A stretch of 64,000 nt of DNA from Sanguinoderma infundibulare (taxonomy: Eukaryota; Basidiomycota; Agaricomycetes; Polyporales; Polyporaceae). The notes under the pieces are model-generated. The model ran no database searches, was not told the DNA's origin, and saw only the letters and a program-made list of their open reading frames with translations. This document shows positions 42,941 through 54,283 of this stretch, in pieces. A program made the translations under genes and the position numbers. The DNA lies in the NCBI GenBank assembly GCA_032821775.1, contig JAVLRN010000008.1:2604001-2668000 (forward strand), given 5' to 3'. How positions within the stretch are numbered: position 1 is the first letter of the stretch; each line of letters opens with the position of its first letter.

Positions 42941-44735
42941 ATGGCGTACTTGAAGGTGTCGGGCACCAAGATCATTGACCAGAATGGGGCGGAGGTCATC
43001 CTACGCGGTGCGGGCCTGGGTGGCTGGATGAAGTGCGTGAGACGATCTTATGAACGTCAGTTCGGCATGCTGACTTGGATATGAATCGATTCGCTTGCAG
43101 CATGGAGAACTTCATTAGCGGTAGGCGATCATTCGCGCAACGAGGTATCTCGACGCTGACATCGGAGATCGATGCCAGGATACCCGGGCTGCGAATTTCA
43201 GATTCGCGCTGCGCTCGCGGATGTTGTGGGCAAGGAGAAGTCGGAGCTATTCTTCGACAAGGTGCGTTTCGCAGTTCGACGAGAAATCAATGCCGCTAAG
43301 CTAATTCACGGCAGTTCCTTGAGTACTTCTTCCAGGATGAGGATGGCGCGTTCTTCAAGAGCTTGGGCCTCAACTGCATTCGTCTGCCGTTTAACTACCG
43401 GCACTTCGAAGGCAAGTTCCCAGCGCCGTGAACGCTCTAGCTACCCCCTGATCAACTTCGCTCGATATAGATGACATGAACCCACGCGTCCTCAAGCCAG
43501 AGGGGTTCAAGCACCTCGATCGCGTCATCGACCTGTGCTCCAAGCACGGCATCTACACTATCCTCGACCTCCACACCGCCCCGGGCGGCCAGAACACCGA
43601 CTGGCACGCGGACGCCGGCACGCACATCGCCAAGTTCTGGGAGCATAAGGACTTCCAGGACCGCGTCGTCTGGCTCTGGGAGGAGCTCGCGAAGCACTAC
43701 GCGGGCAACACCTGGATCGCGGGCTATAACCCGCTCAACGAGCCGACGGATCCCTACCACACCCGCGTCATCGCCTTCTACGACCGGGTGTACAAGGCGA
43801 TCCGGACGATCGACCCGCACCACGCGCTCTTCCTCGACGGGAACACGTTCGCGTCCGACTTCTCGCACTTTGGGGACGCGCACGTGGGGTGGGAGAACGT
43901 AGCGTACTCGATCCACGACTACTCGGTGTTCGGTTTCCCGGCCGCGCCAGAGCGGTACGTGAGCAGCGAAACGCAGCAGCACCGGCTGAGGAGGAGCTAC
44001 GAGAAGAAGCGGCAGTGGATGGATGAGCGGGGGCTGTGCGTGTGGAACGGGGAGTGGGGGCCGGTGTATGCACGGAAGGAGTACGAGGGCGAGCGGACGG
44101 ATGAGATTAACGAGGAGCGGTACAAGGTGCTGAAGGACCAGCTTGGCATATACAACAAGGTGCGTTTCTCGTAGTCTCTCAGCTACGCTGTGCACGGCGG
44201 GGATGTCCCCTAGGACACCTGGATACGCTGCCTCCCTTGCGAACGATGTATATTCTATCCGGAAAGTGGCTCACACGGCGTCTTGCAGGACCGTCTCAGT
44301 TGGTCGATCTGGCTGTACAAGGACATCGGCTTCCAAGGCATGGTGTACGTGTCGCGCGAGACACCGTACATGACGCTCTTCAAAGATTTCCTCGCCAAGA
44401 AGCACCGGCTGGCCATCGACGCGTGGGGCGCGGACGACTCGCAGGTGCGGCACGTCTACGAGCCCCTCGTGGAGCTCATCAAGAAGGAAATACGCCCCGA
44501 GCATCTGAATCTGTACCCGGCGCCGGTGTGGAAGCTGACGGACCGGATCGGGCGGCTGGCGCGGAACATCCTGGTGTCGGAGTTCCTCGTGAAGGAGTGG
44601 GCGGAGCACTTCCGGGGGAAGAGCGAGGGGGAGATTGACGAGATTGCGAAGAGCTTCGCGTTTGGGAGCTGCTTGCACCGGGATGGGCTAAACAAGATCT
44701 TGACGGAGAACGCGACGCTCGTCGCGGGCAAGTAG
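42941..44735 (+). CDS. Glycoside hydrolase family 5 enzyme (glucanase/glucosidase type)
   Basis: Retaining glycosidase with a TIM barrel. Six exons. The start [20 protein letters not shown] continues to [20 protein letters not shown] after splicing. Catalytic landmarks: [15 protein letters not shown] (barrel start), [17 protein letters not shown], acid/base Glu in [19 protein letters not shown], and nucleophile Glu in [20 protein letters not shown]. The C-terminal part ([36 protein letters not shown]) is longer than a minimal barrel, and the total is about 510 residues. No signal peptide is visible, so it may be intracellular, unlike secreted exo-beta-1,3-glucanases. Substrate (beta-1,3-glucan or a glucoside) is not decided by sequence. 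Intact; the head-to-head paralogue at 41618-42460 is dead. Confidence 0.87.
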
Positions 44736-45513
44736 GCGTGGCCAGTGTTTGGAAGTATAATCTAGTCATGAAATCTGTACGAGTACGATGATCCCAAATA
44801 TTCTGTTTGTGCCCATCAATGGCGATGATGTGAGCGGGCATTCTGCGCAACGCGCTACAGCCCTTCGGTCATACGATTGGCATGAAAGTGTTATGACTGC
44901 ACTCAACGATGTTCGAAACAGGACACAAGACCGGGAGATGTGCCATACTACTGTAGTTGTACAGTGCGCTATGCTCCGAAACGGAGTGTGACACAGCCGC
45001 GTCCGGCATGAGGAGGAGCGGAAAGTGCCGCTGGGATTGATAGGATTTAGGGTTGTTCTGGGTCTGTTCTGGTACCGGTCCTATTCAACCATGCTTCTTC
45101 CTCCGCCATCTCGCTCCTCCGGCTCGTAAATCGCGGCTCTCGGTCTGTGCTTTGCTTGTCTCATCTCGCTGCGATCTAACTGCTGTAACGTTCAAGTTCG
45201 CTGAGGATAGTATACCGGTATCAAATCTCTTGTGCACTGGCATGGCGCGGACAGGATGACGGCGGCATAGGTGTTGATTGGCCTTGGAAGACTAGTCAAC
45301 TGTCAGTGAACCCTGCCCCACAGCTGACCGTGCACCGCGTTCTCGATGTGGGCGGCAATGCGGTAGGCGGATGTTCTAGCGCGGAGTATATGTGCTTCCC
45401 GAAGCGCGTAAGATGGTATAAGACCTCGCTTGCTGATCCCTCCCTTCCGTCTCCGGCCCCCTAATTTCTGTCCATCGTCCCTCGTTTCCTTCGAGTCCTT
45501 GCACGCCACCGCC
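44736..45513. other. Intergenic
   Basis: Downstream of GH5 and upstream of the secreted-protein gene. Nothing recognised beyond pyrimidine-rich DNA just before the start at 45514 (TCTCCGGCCCCC, CTCGTTTCCTTC), which is typical of fungal promoters. Confidence 0.5.
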
Positions 45514-46256
45514 ATGCTCGCCTCCAGCCTGCTCACCGTTGCCTTCGCGGCTCTCGCGTCTGCTCTCCCTACTACCAAGTTTACGACCCTTGGCTCGTGG
45601 TGCAACAACCTCGGTGGTGGCGCGTTCGACTCCCTCCCCAACTTCACCCTTGCAGCGTACAATGCGACCGGAACGAACACGAATTCTACCGGTGCACCTC
45701 TGGTCCTCGGTCAAGGAGGTGCGATCGACGGAGCGTCGATCAGGGTGCTTTCGGTCAGTGGCATCATTCGTCCTCCTTCTGTGGTCTGCCTCAAACCTAG
45801 TCCGCACAGACCTACGCGACTTGGCCCTACAACTCGTACCCGGACATCACCCTCGCCCAGGGACGTCTGATTCCCAGCGGCCCGCACACCACTCCAACGG
45901 CGAACAACGCTGTTCTTGCGGGCGATGAGGTGTCCTTCCTCGCAAGTAACACCGTCGACCCCAGCAAGAGCGCGCAGATCTGGTGCGCAGTGGTAAGCTT
46001 CTTTTCCCCCATTCGGTGAGATTTGGAACGCGATCTGACCCCGCTTCCGTTTTCCCTTCGAATTCTTGATGTCTAGGCCGACACCGACCCCGCCGGCCAC
46101 GGCACGGGCCACCCCTTCCTCGCGGTCAACGGCGACACGGACTCGTTCTCGCTTTGCCAGCACGGGTCCCAGAACAACGTCGTGTACAAGCCCGCGTCGG
46201 GCAAGAGCTACGCCTTGGACAGCTGTTACCCCATCAAGCTCCAGCTCATCTTCTGA
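45514..46256 (+). CDS. Small secreted protein of unknown function
   Basis: About 195 residues over three exons. The N-terminus MLASSLLTVAFAALASALPT is a clear signal peptide. The mature protein is Asn/Thr/Gly-rich with several N-glycosylation sequons (NFT, NAT, NST) and four cysteines (one near the N-terminus in GSWCNN, then QIWCAV, SLCQHG, SCYPI), enough for two disulfides. The last exon reads ADTDPAGHGTGHPFLAVNGD and ends YPIKLQLIF. I do not recognise a domain; the pattern of short beta-strands and final hydrophobic IKLQLIF suggests a compact beta-sandwich. Such single-domain secreted proteins are common in wood-decay fungi. Introns are about 60-85 nt and splice in frame. Confidence 0.75.
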
Positions 46257-47984
46257 GCTTCTCGCGCCGGACTTCTTAGTCTGGGCTGCGGACGTCAGCC
46301 CGCGCCCATCCGCTGATTTACGTCCGTCGCGGTGTTAGGGCGCGGGAGAGATGGATGTCATCTCCCAATCTGATTCGTTTGCGTATCTGAATGTGCCGAT
46401 GGACAGGGACAGGGTACGGGACGGAAGCTTCCGCACGGATTCGATGGACACTTTGTCCTGACCATCGCGTTCGAGTGCTTTTAACGACTACATATGGACC
46501 GCTTACTGCGTACATATACCCTTTAGTACCATAGAATCCGCTCTAATCTCGTAAATGTCCATTCGTTTGACCTTTTCAACCTCATCCAGGGTGTCGAGTA
46601 AGAGTTGACATGGTCGGGTTCGCAAGCACGCGCATCAGAGTCAACGCAACAGTATTCTACTTGTTTTGAAAGGAATGGAAGGCCTAATGATGTCTTGATT
46701 TCCCGGATCCCGCTGACATGGCAACCTGCTCGAGCCCCGACTGGTGTTTGACGTTCGAGTTTCGGATCCGAATAAGGGTGTGTGCGATGGTGAGGGTTTA
46801 ACGTTTGCCGCCTGTCGCTGTCTCAAAAGAGCGCGTGAAGTTGTTGGCGTGCGAAAGATTCGTTCATTCGTTTCCATGGTTGCCGTACTATGGAGAGCCA
46901 TGTCTTCGTGCACTTTTCAGGGAAGCCTGCAGGGTTTACGTTCAAACATCGTAACGAAAAATTCGAACGCAACATACGATGAAGTGCCACCATCATGCAG
47001 CGCCGCTCAGCGCTGTGTCTGCCATTTAGGGTCGAAGGTCACGGCGAGGGCCCGGGACGATCCGTGCTCAGCTGGGTTTGGCGGAGGTACCACTGGTATG
47101 TACTTCTCCTTTAGCACGGCGTACGCACATGTATATCGACTCCAGGAAAGGAGGGCGTTCCGTAGGATGTTAGATGATCATCCACGATCCGGAGGTTCAT
47201 TTGGGGGGCCAAGGACGCGAATTGGTCGCAATCTAACAAAACCAAGCTAGTAGAGCACTATCTTGTTAGTGATGATGGAAGAAGGCAAGAAGTTTAGATG
47301 GTTTTCCATACCCATTACCGTCAAACGGTCCCGTTGCATACAGCCTCGTGCGTCGTGGGCCCACTGGGAGATGCAGCTGGATACCGATCACGCCGCCGCC
47401 ATGGTTGAGGTGGAAGAGGCTGTCGTGGGTCCTGTTGCTGCACCCTGGCTATATTAGCGGCAAAATGCGCACGAAGACGTTATGATATGCTACCACAGCA
47501 GACGGATCTTGCGGATGTGCTCGTTCGAGAGCCTGAGGGCCATAGACATTGAGCGTGGCGATGTAGGTCTACGCATTGCATCCACAGATGGCGACATCGG
47601 GGGTCTTCTGCGTCACCATCGCGACTTCTGTAAGTACCGAGAAGGTCAGCTTCGTGTAAATGGGTGGACGGCGAGTATTTACCGGAGAGATGCTAAGCGC
47701 GCCTTCCGACCTCCTTGCACATCCAGGACGCGGAGAGCATCGTCTGGCTTTCCTTCCCGTTCACCTTGCATGCGCACCCTGGCGAGTCGAAGTTCAGGCG
47801 CATAAAGGCGGATAAGTATGAGGGTTACGCCGTACATAGGTTTGTGGACCTGCAGAGCATTTAAACTCTCGGCATTCCCCGAGGGCCACTTAGCAACGTT
47901 AGCGCCCGACCGAGCTTGTCGTCGTACGTGTTAGTTGCTTTGTCCTTCCAAGTTGCACCCGCCGGTTTAGCCACTACTACCATC
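46257..47984. other. Intergenic
   Basis: 1.7 kb with no supported gene. A coding-like tail on the plus strand near 47738-47870 (containing SIVWLSFPFTLHAHPGESKF and ending at TAA) may be the last exon of a decayed gene, but no upstream exon joins to it. The ASX-protein promoter occupies the right end. Confidence 0.4.
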
Positions 47985-49346
47985 ATGACTGATGACGATT
48001 CCTCTGGGGTCCCTCGTCGCAGCACGCGCACAACTGCTAAGACACCGACAAAGACGGCAGGGCCCAGCTCTAGTGCCGCCGCTCTGGGATCTCCTGTTCA
48101 AGGAAAACGGAAAGCGCGAGACAACGAGAAAAGTCCGGCTGAGAAGCTGGAATATCTCCTGACGAACCAGAAAAGCAAGCTGACGAAGATCGATATTTCT
48201 GTGAGTCAGCTCGCGCAGGCGGCGATAGCTCGCGTCTAGGCGCATATATCCATGGAGCTCTAGCTAAAGTGAAGATTTTTACAGGACCTGATCAACTATA
48301 ACAACTTTTTGGAGTTGTCTGAGGAGGCGCAAGCACGCCTGTGTGCTTACCTACCGCGCACAGCTTTCGCGACATACATACCGTCCGTATGCTCCTCCCA
48401 CCCAGATGCGCTGCCGGGAGACGCGATGGACGTCGATGAGCCAAGCATGCGGACACCGACAACGCTTGACCCCATGGTGTTCACATCGCCGTTCTTGCTG
48501 TCTGCCGCGCATACATGGCAGGACCATCTGTTCTCGAACTGGCTCGGGAAGAAGGCGTCGGACGACCTGGAGAAGTTCATGCAGGGCGCGAGGGACGGAA
48601 CTCTCCACGCGGACTGGAAAGACGAGTCGTGGGAGCGCGATCACTCTGCTGACGCGTTGACTTGGTCGAAGAAGTACGATCGTTTGGCAGGAATGTATGC
48701 TCATGCTGACGTCGACGCCTGATACTTACAGGAAGCAGACGCAGGCCAATCTGGACTTGCCCGCCCTCGTGAAGCGTGGATTGCTCCAGGTCGGGGACGT
48801 GCTTGCGTACAAGCGGACATTCCCGCACCTGAAGGTCACCGTGGAGAAGGACTTACTGGTGGGAACGATGCCGATAATAGTCCAATGTCCTTTCACTCAT
48901 CTTGGGTTGGCATGCAGGTTGACACGATCAACGGGAGCTCACACACCGTCAACTTCCTACTTCTTCCCGGGGTGCAGTCGTCGTTACCGCCATCTCTCCT
49001 TGTAGAGGAGTCGAGAGACTACGACGGGAAGCTGCTTTCGATAGAAGATATCGCGGATCCCATCGCGCTCGAGAGAGGGGTGCTCGACGTGGACGGACGG
49101 GTGAGCTATTCGGACAAGTACGAAGACGACACAGCCTTTTGTCCTGCTACACACACAACGTCAGGCGGAGTTCCGGAGCAGCTGAAGAACGCAATCGCGG
49201 TGCGCGCCTGGAAGTCGTTCTCGGTGTGGCGTTTGCGCGACGAGATGCGAGGACAGGTGGGCATGCAGCTTGTTCAGGAGAGGGGAGGTCGGGAGAGGGT
49301 TGCAACATTGTTCTATCTACGGGGGTGCTGTACCCATGGCGGCTGA
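47985..49346 (+). CDS. ASX-homology (DEUBAD-like) domain nuclear protein
   Basis: Start at 47985 gives MTDDDSSGVPRRSTRTTAKT, a basic Ser/Thr-rich leader with probable nuclear localisation (GKRKARDNEKS). The next block, KLEYLLTNQKSKLTKIDIS joined by splicing to DLINYNNFLELSEEAQARL and CAYLPRTAF, matches the ASX homology/DEUBAD region, which in animals (ASXL) activates the deubiquitinase BAP1 for histone H2A. After an acidic linker (DAMDVDEPS) come FTSPFLLSAAHTWQDHLFSN and LDLPALVKRGLLQVGDVLAY, the family's second conserved segment (the HARE-HTH-like 'GLL-x-x-GDVL-x-Y-K-R' element). Five exons, all GT-AG. The C-terminal end (GCCTHGG) is taken to the first stop and may be mis-modelled. A chromatin or deubiquitinase-cofactor role is inferred from the domain. 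Confidence 0.75.
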
Positions 49347-49538
49347 TGCTTGATCTGTTGTCCTGCTGTATTCTAACCTCGTCCTTCCTTGCGAGAACGG
49401 GAGATGACCTTGTGGCCGGGATAGATGGGAATAGCCGAGAAAGGGAATAGATAAGATAAGAGCTCAGCGGATCGTGCATCAACGATTGAATGGATTGCCT
49501 GTGACTCGCGGCGAATAAGTTTATTTACAGTAAACTGG

Positions 49539-52500
49539 ATGCACCGTTCAGTGCATCGATTAATCTTCCTCCGCCTCGCCAGTCGTCCTTGTCGACGCTT
49601 TCTGCATTCGACGCTTTCCGCCATGTCCGACTCGTCCCCGCAGACGACCCCCGCAGACACGCCAACAGCGACGCCGACCCCGCCGGATGGTGGGGCGGTT
49701 CCGCTCACCAAGAACGCAGGTGCGCTTTGACTGATCTGTTCTCGGAGGATGTGTGCTCACTCCGGCGTCGTGTGCAGAGAAGAAGCTCGCAAAGAAGAAG
49801 GAGAATGAGGCTAGGCTGGCGCTGAAGGCCGCGAAGGCTGCCAAGGCTGCTGCCGCCGCGCCCGCTGGAGATTCCAAGAAGGCGAAGAAGGAGAAGGAGG
49901 CCAAGGAGGAGGAGCCTGAGTTCGTGAACACTACGCCGAAGGGCGAGAAGAAGGGTGCGTTTTCATTTCTGCTCGTGCGGAACGCTTGATGATGACGGGA
50001 TGCAAGACCTGTCCCAGCCGATGACGAGCGGGTACAACCCCACCGCCATCGAGGCCGCGTGGTACGATTGGTGGGATGCCCAGGGCTTCTTCTCTCCCCA
50101 GCTCACGCCCGACGGGAAGATCAAACCCGAGGGCGTTTTCGTCATCCCTTTCCCGCCCCCCAACGTCACCGGATCCCTCCACATCGGCCATGCCCTCACC
50201 GTGGCGATTCAGGACTGTATGGTCCGCTGGAATCGAATGCTAGGCAAGACCACGTTATTCGTTCCTGGCTTCGACCATGCCGGTATCTCAACACAGTCTG
50301 TCGTTGAGAAGCGGCTGTACAAGACCGGAGTCACGCGGCATGATTTGGGTAGGGAGGCGTTCGTGGCGAAGGTGTGGGACTGGAAGGAGGAGTAAGTCCT
50401 TAAGCCTTGTGACTGGGTCTGCCACCGTAACCGTCTATTTCCAGCTACCAGGGTCGGATTACGAACCAGCTCAGGCGACTAGGGGCAAGTTTCGATTGGA
50501 ATCGCGTGGCTTTCACCCTGAACGAGGTGTGTCAGTCATCTTAACGTTTTGTGCTGGCGAGTCATCTGGGCATACGATTCTTGTCAAACTCTTATGAAGA
50601 CTCTCGATGTTAATCATGGGAGCTCAACGAGAGCTCGTGCGCGATGGCGCTCACCGGGTCGCATTCCTTTGTACGCATCCACTTGCTGACCCACTCCGAG
50701 GAATTCTCCCGTTGGCATCGATTCTGGCCTTGTTAATTGAACGGGAAGAAAAGCCGGCGTTTTGACGCGCCACCCTACTTGTATCCTATTGGGTGCGGGG
50801 TTTTTGATAGGTTGCCCTTTCTCGACTGGTGCTTGCACCTGAGGCGGGTATACTGACCGACGCAGTTCCCGCGACATTATTGAAATCCTCGCATTGTGAC
50901 TGGATTCTTGAAGACCCCAGTCGTACACCTGATTCCGCGTTGACTACCAAACGCCCGTTGTCCAGGATTCGAGCACCTTGAAATTTACACTAACAAAATT
51001 TATAGAGCCTGTCAAAAGCTGTCATTGAGACATTCTGCCTTCTACACGAAGACGGCATCCTTTACCGAGCCAACCGTCTCGTGAACTGGTGCGTCAAACT
51101 CAACACGACGCTTTCGAATCTAGAGGCGAGTTTCCCTCTTGTCCTTTCGCTTCCCCATTGCTTACCGGTCGGGTAGGTCGAGCAAAAACAACTAGAGGGT
51201 CGGACGCTTCTGAATGTGCCTGGGTACGACATCAAGGAGAAGTTCGAATTCGGTGTCATCACGTCATTTGCATATCCCATAGAAGGCTCAGATGAGAAGA
51301 TTATCGTCGCCACTACTCGCCCCGAGACTATGCTCGGCGATACCGCTATCGCCGTGCACCCTAACGACGCCCGTTACAAGCACCTTCATGGCAAGTTTGC
51401 GAAGCACCCGTTCGTCGACCGCCGGATCCCTATTGTCACGGACGACATCGCCGTCGACATGGCGTTCGGTACCGGTGCGGTGAAGATCACGCCCGCGCAT
51501 GATCCAAACGACTATGAGGTCGGGCAGCGGCACAAGCTTGAGTTCATCAACATACTCAATGACGACGGGACGTTCAACGAGAACGCAGGCGAGCGGTTCA
51601 AGGGCATGAAGCGCTTCCACGCGCGCGTGAAGGTCATACAGGCGCTCAAGGATGCGGGCTTGTACATCGAGACGAAGGACAACCCGATGCAGATACCGAT
51701 CTGCAGTAAGTCAGGGGATGTGATTGAGCCGATCCTGAAGCCGCAGTGGTGGGTTAACTGCAAACCGCTGGCCGAGAAGGCGCTGGAGGTGTGTGGACTT
51801 TGTGTGGAGCCGGACGATGCCTGACATGGAGTTTGCGATGCATAGCGGACGAGGGCGGGCGAGCTGTTCATTCAGCCGAAGTCGTCCGAATCGGAGTGGT
51901 ACCGCTGGCTGGAGGGTATCCAGGACTGGTGTATCTCGCGTCAGCTTTGGTGGGGTCACAGGTGTCCGGCATACTTTGTCGACATTGAGGGCCAGGAGCA
52001 GGATGTGAGTACACGAGCATTATTTGATTGTGGCTACTCGCTGATTGGTACTGCAGCGCAACGATGGCAAGAACTGGGTGGTCGGCCGCACTCTCGAGGA
52101 GGCTACAGCGAACGCCAAGAAGCTGGCGGGCAACGCCAAGTTCACGCTGGAGCAGGACGAAGACGTGCTTGACACCTGGTTCTCGTCCGGCCTGTGGCCA
52201 TGGTCGATTATGGGCTGGCCATCGAAGACAAGCGACTTCGACCTCTTCTACCCGTCCTCTATTCTCGAAACTGGTTGGGACATTCTGTTCTTCTGGGTCG
52301 CACGCATGGTCTTGCTCGGCATCCACCTGACAGACAAGGTGCCGTTCTCCGAAGTCTACTGCCACGCGATGATTCGAGACGCGCACGGGCGGAAGATGTC
52401 GAAGTCGCTCGGGAATGTCATCGATCCGCTGGATGTGATCCAGGGCCTGGACCTTGAGTCACTGCACGAGAAGCTGTACGAGGGAAACCTGGACGAGCGC

Positions 52501-53969
52501 GAGATCGTGAAGGCGAAGGCGGGCCAAAAGAAGGACTTCCCGAAAGGCATCCCGCAGTGCGGGACGGACGCGCTGCGGTTCGCGCTCTGCGCGTACTCGG
52601 GCGGCGGGCGCGACATCAACCTCGAGATTCTGCGCGTGGAGGGGTACCGCAAGTTCTGCAACAAGATCTTCAACGCGACAAAGTTTGCGATGCTCAAGTT
52701 GGACGAGAAGTTCATACCAGAGCCGACGGCTAAGGTGCGTCTAAGGTCGTTGGTGGTGGTGAGACAGTACTGAATGTGGTGATTGAACGGTAGCCTACCA
52801 GGAACGAGAGCCTGGTTGAGAAATGGATCCTGCATAAGTTGAACTTGGCTGCTCAGGAGATCAACAAGCAGCTCGCTGAGCGCAACTTCATGAACGCAAC
52901 CGGTGCGGCGTACAACTTCTGGCTGTACGAGCTCTGCGACGTCTACATCGTGAGTCGCTCTCACTTTATTCTGCCTTCTTATTGCTGACCATTCATGATA
53001 TCATCCAGGAAGCGATGAAGCCCATGACAGACGAGTCTGCGTCCGAGGCCACGCGCAGGTCGGCCCAACAGACGCTCTACACGTGTTTGGACCATGGTCT
53101 CCGTCTCCTGCACCCCTTCATGCCGTTCGTCACAGAGGAGCTCTGGCAACGCCTGCCGCGTCGTCCGAACGACTCGACGCCGTCAATCATGCTCGCGAAG
53201 TACCCAACTTTCGTACGTCTTCAACTGGCTGATTTCAATGCTGTACTGACGACGCTTATGTATATGTCAGGACAACGCGTACGAGTTTGCTCAGGCGGAG
53301 CGAGACTTCGACCTCGTCTTCTCTGCTGTCAAGTCTGCCCGCGCCCTGGCCGCGTCGTATAACATCTTGCAGAACCTTCTCGGTGAGTCGATCGGACGGG
53401 AGACGTCTTTCGATGTTTTCTCGTGCTGAAGGAATCGTTGAACAGTGTACATCCGTGCCGAGAACGAAGCCGAGGCGCAGCTGTTACAGTCGCAGGTCCC
53501 GACATTCCTCGCGCTCACGAAGAACTTGAAATCGCTGGAGATCGTGCGCGACATCGGCGGCGTCCCGGCGGGTTGCGGGTCCGAGGTCCTCACTCCGACG
53601 ATCTTCGTGCACGTCCTCGTCAGGGTAAGCCTTCCTTCTCAGGGTGGCGAGTTGCGATGGCGTGGGGCGTGCTGATCGTGTTGGGGATGCTTTAGGGCCA
53701 GGTCGACCTCGACGGCGAGATCGACAAGTGCGGGAAGAAGCTGACGCTGGCGAAGATGAACCTATCCAAAATCGAGAAGGTCGAGTCACAGGCGGATTAC
53801 GAGAGTACCGTTCCTGCGAACGTTCGTTTAGCCAACGAGGAGAAGGTGTGTTGGACCGTGAGCTCGTTGCGTGACGTAAGTGCTAATGCGGATGATACAG
53901 AGGAAAACGTATGAGGCCGACATCAAGTTGCTCGAGCATTCTATAGACATGTTCACGATGATGAAGTAA
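49539..53969 (+). CDS. VAS1: Valyl-tRNA synthetase, probably dual-targeted
   Basis: Class Ia synthetase that charges tRNA-Val. HIGH signature in [16 protein letters not shown] (about 50150) and KMSKS in [19 protein letters not shown] (about 52390). The editing domain carries [19 protein letters not shown] and [44 protein letters not shown] and [16 protein letters not shown] are also typical. The anticodon-binding domain follows ([20 protein letters not shown]), and a C-terminal coiled coil ends [10 protein letters not shown]. The first ATG (49539) encodes [20 protein letters not shown], an amphipathic mitochondrial leader; the second in-frame ATG (49623, MSDSSPQ) would give the cytosolic form, as in yeast VAS1. 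About a dozen introns, most short, but one (50526-51005) is 480 nt. Confidence 0.95.
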
Positions 53970-54283
53970 CGTTATAATCGTCCCAAGTACATCGTTTTCC
54001 AGTGTTCGAAATGTCAATAATGACAGGTTGATGTGGGCCCATATGGCGATCACTGACCCCCATGTCTCTGCCGGCGATTATTCATGGCTTTCTGTTATTT
54101 TCTGTATGAGAGGATTATGCTTTCCTCGGAGGCAGACGTTGATAGTACAATAGCAGCTAAACCGAGGGCACAGGACTGATAGCTAGGGCACATTATGCCA
54201 ACACCGCAACAATGCATCATGACATTTCATCTCCTCCAGCCCTAGTACACCCTGTACCACATGCAGCTTCCCAAGGATCCCCA
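53970..54283. other. Convergent intergenic region
   Basis: 314 bases between the converging ends of the valyl-tRNA synthetase gene and the unrecognised gene on the minus strand. No feature recognised. Confidence 0.5.

Noticed and set aside
43452..44195. 247-codon open frame on the minus strand
   Set aside because: Antisense shadow of the main GH5 exon, which carries clear catalytic motifs.
47482..47870. Possible last exon with SIVWLSFPFTLHAHPGES
   Set aside because: Coding-like but isolated; no upstream exon or family could be linked, so kept only as a note.
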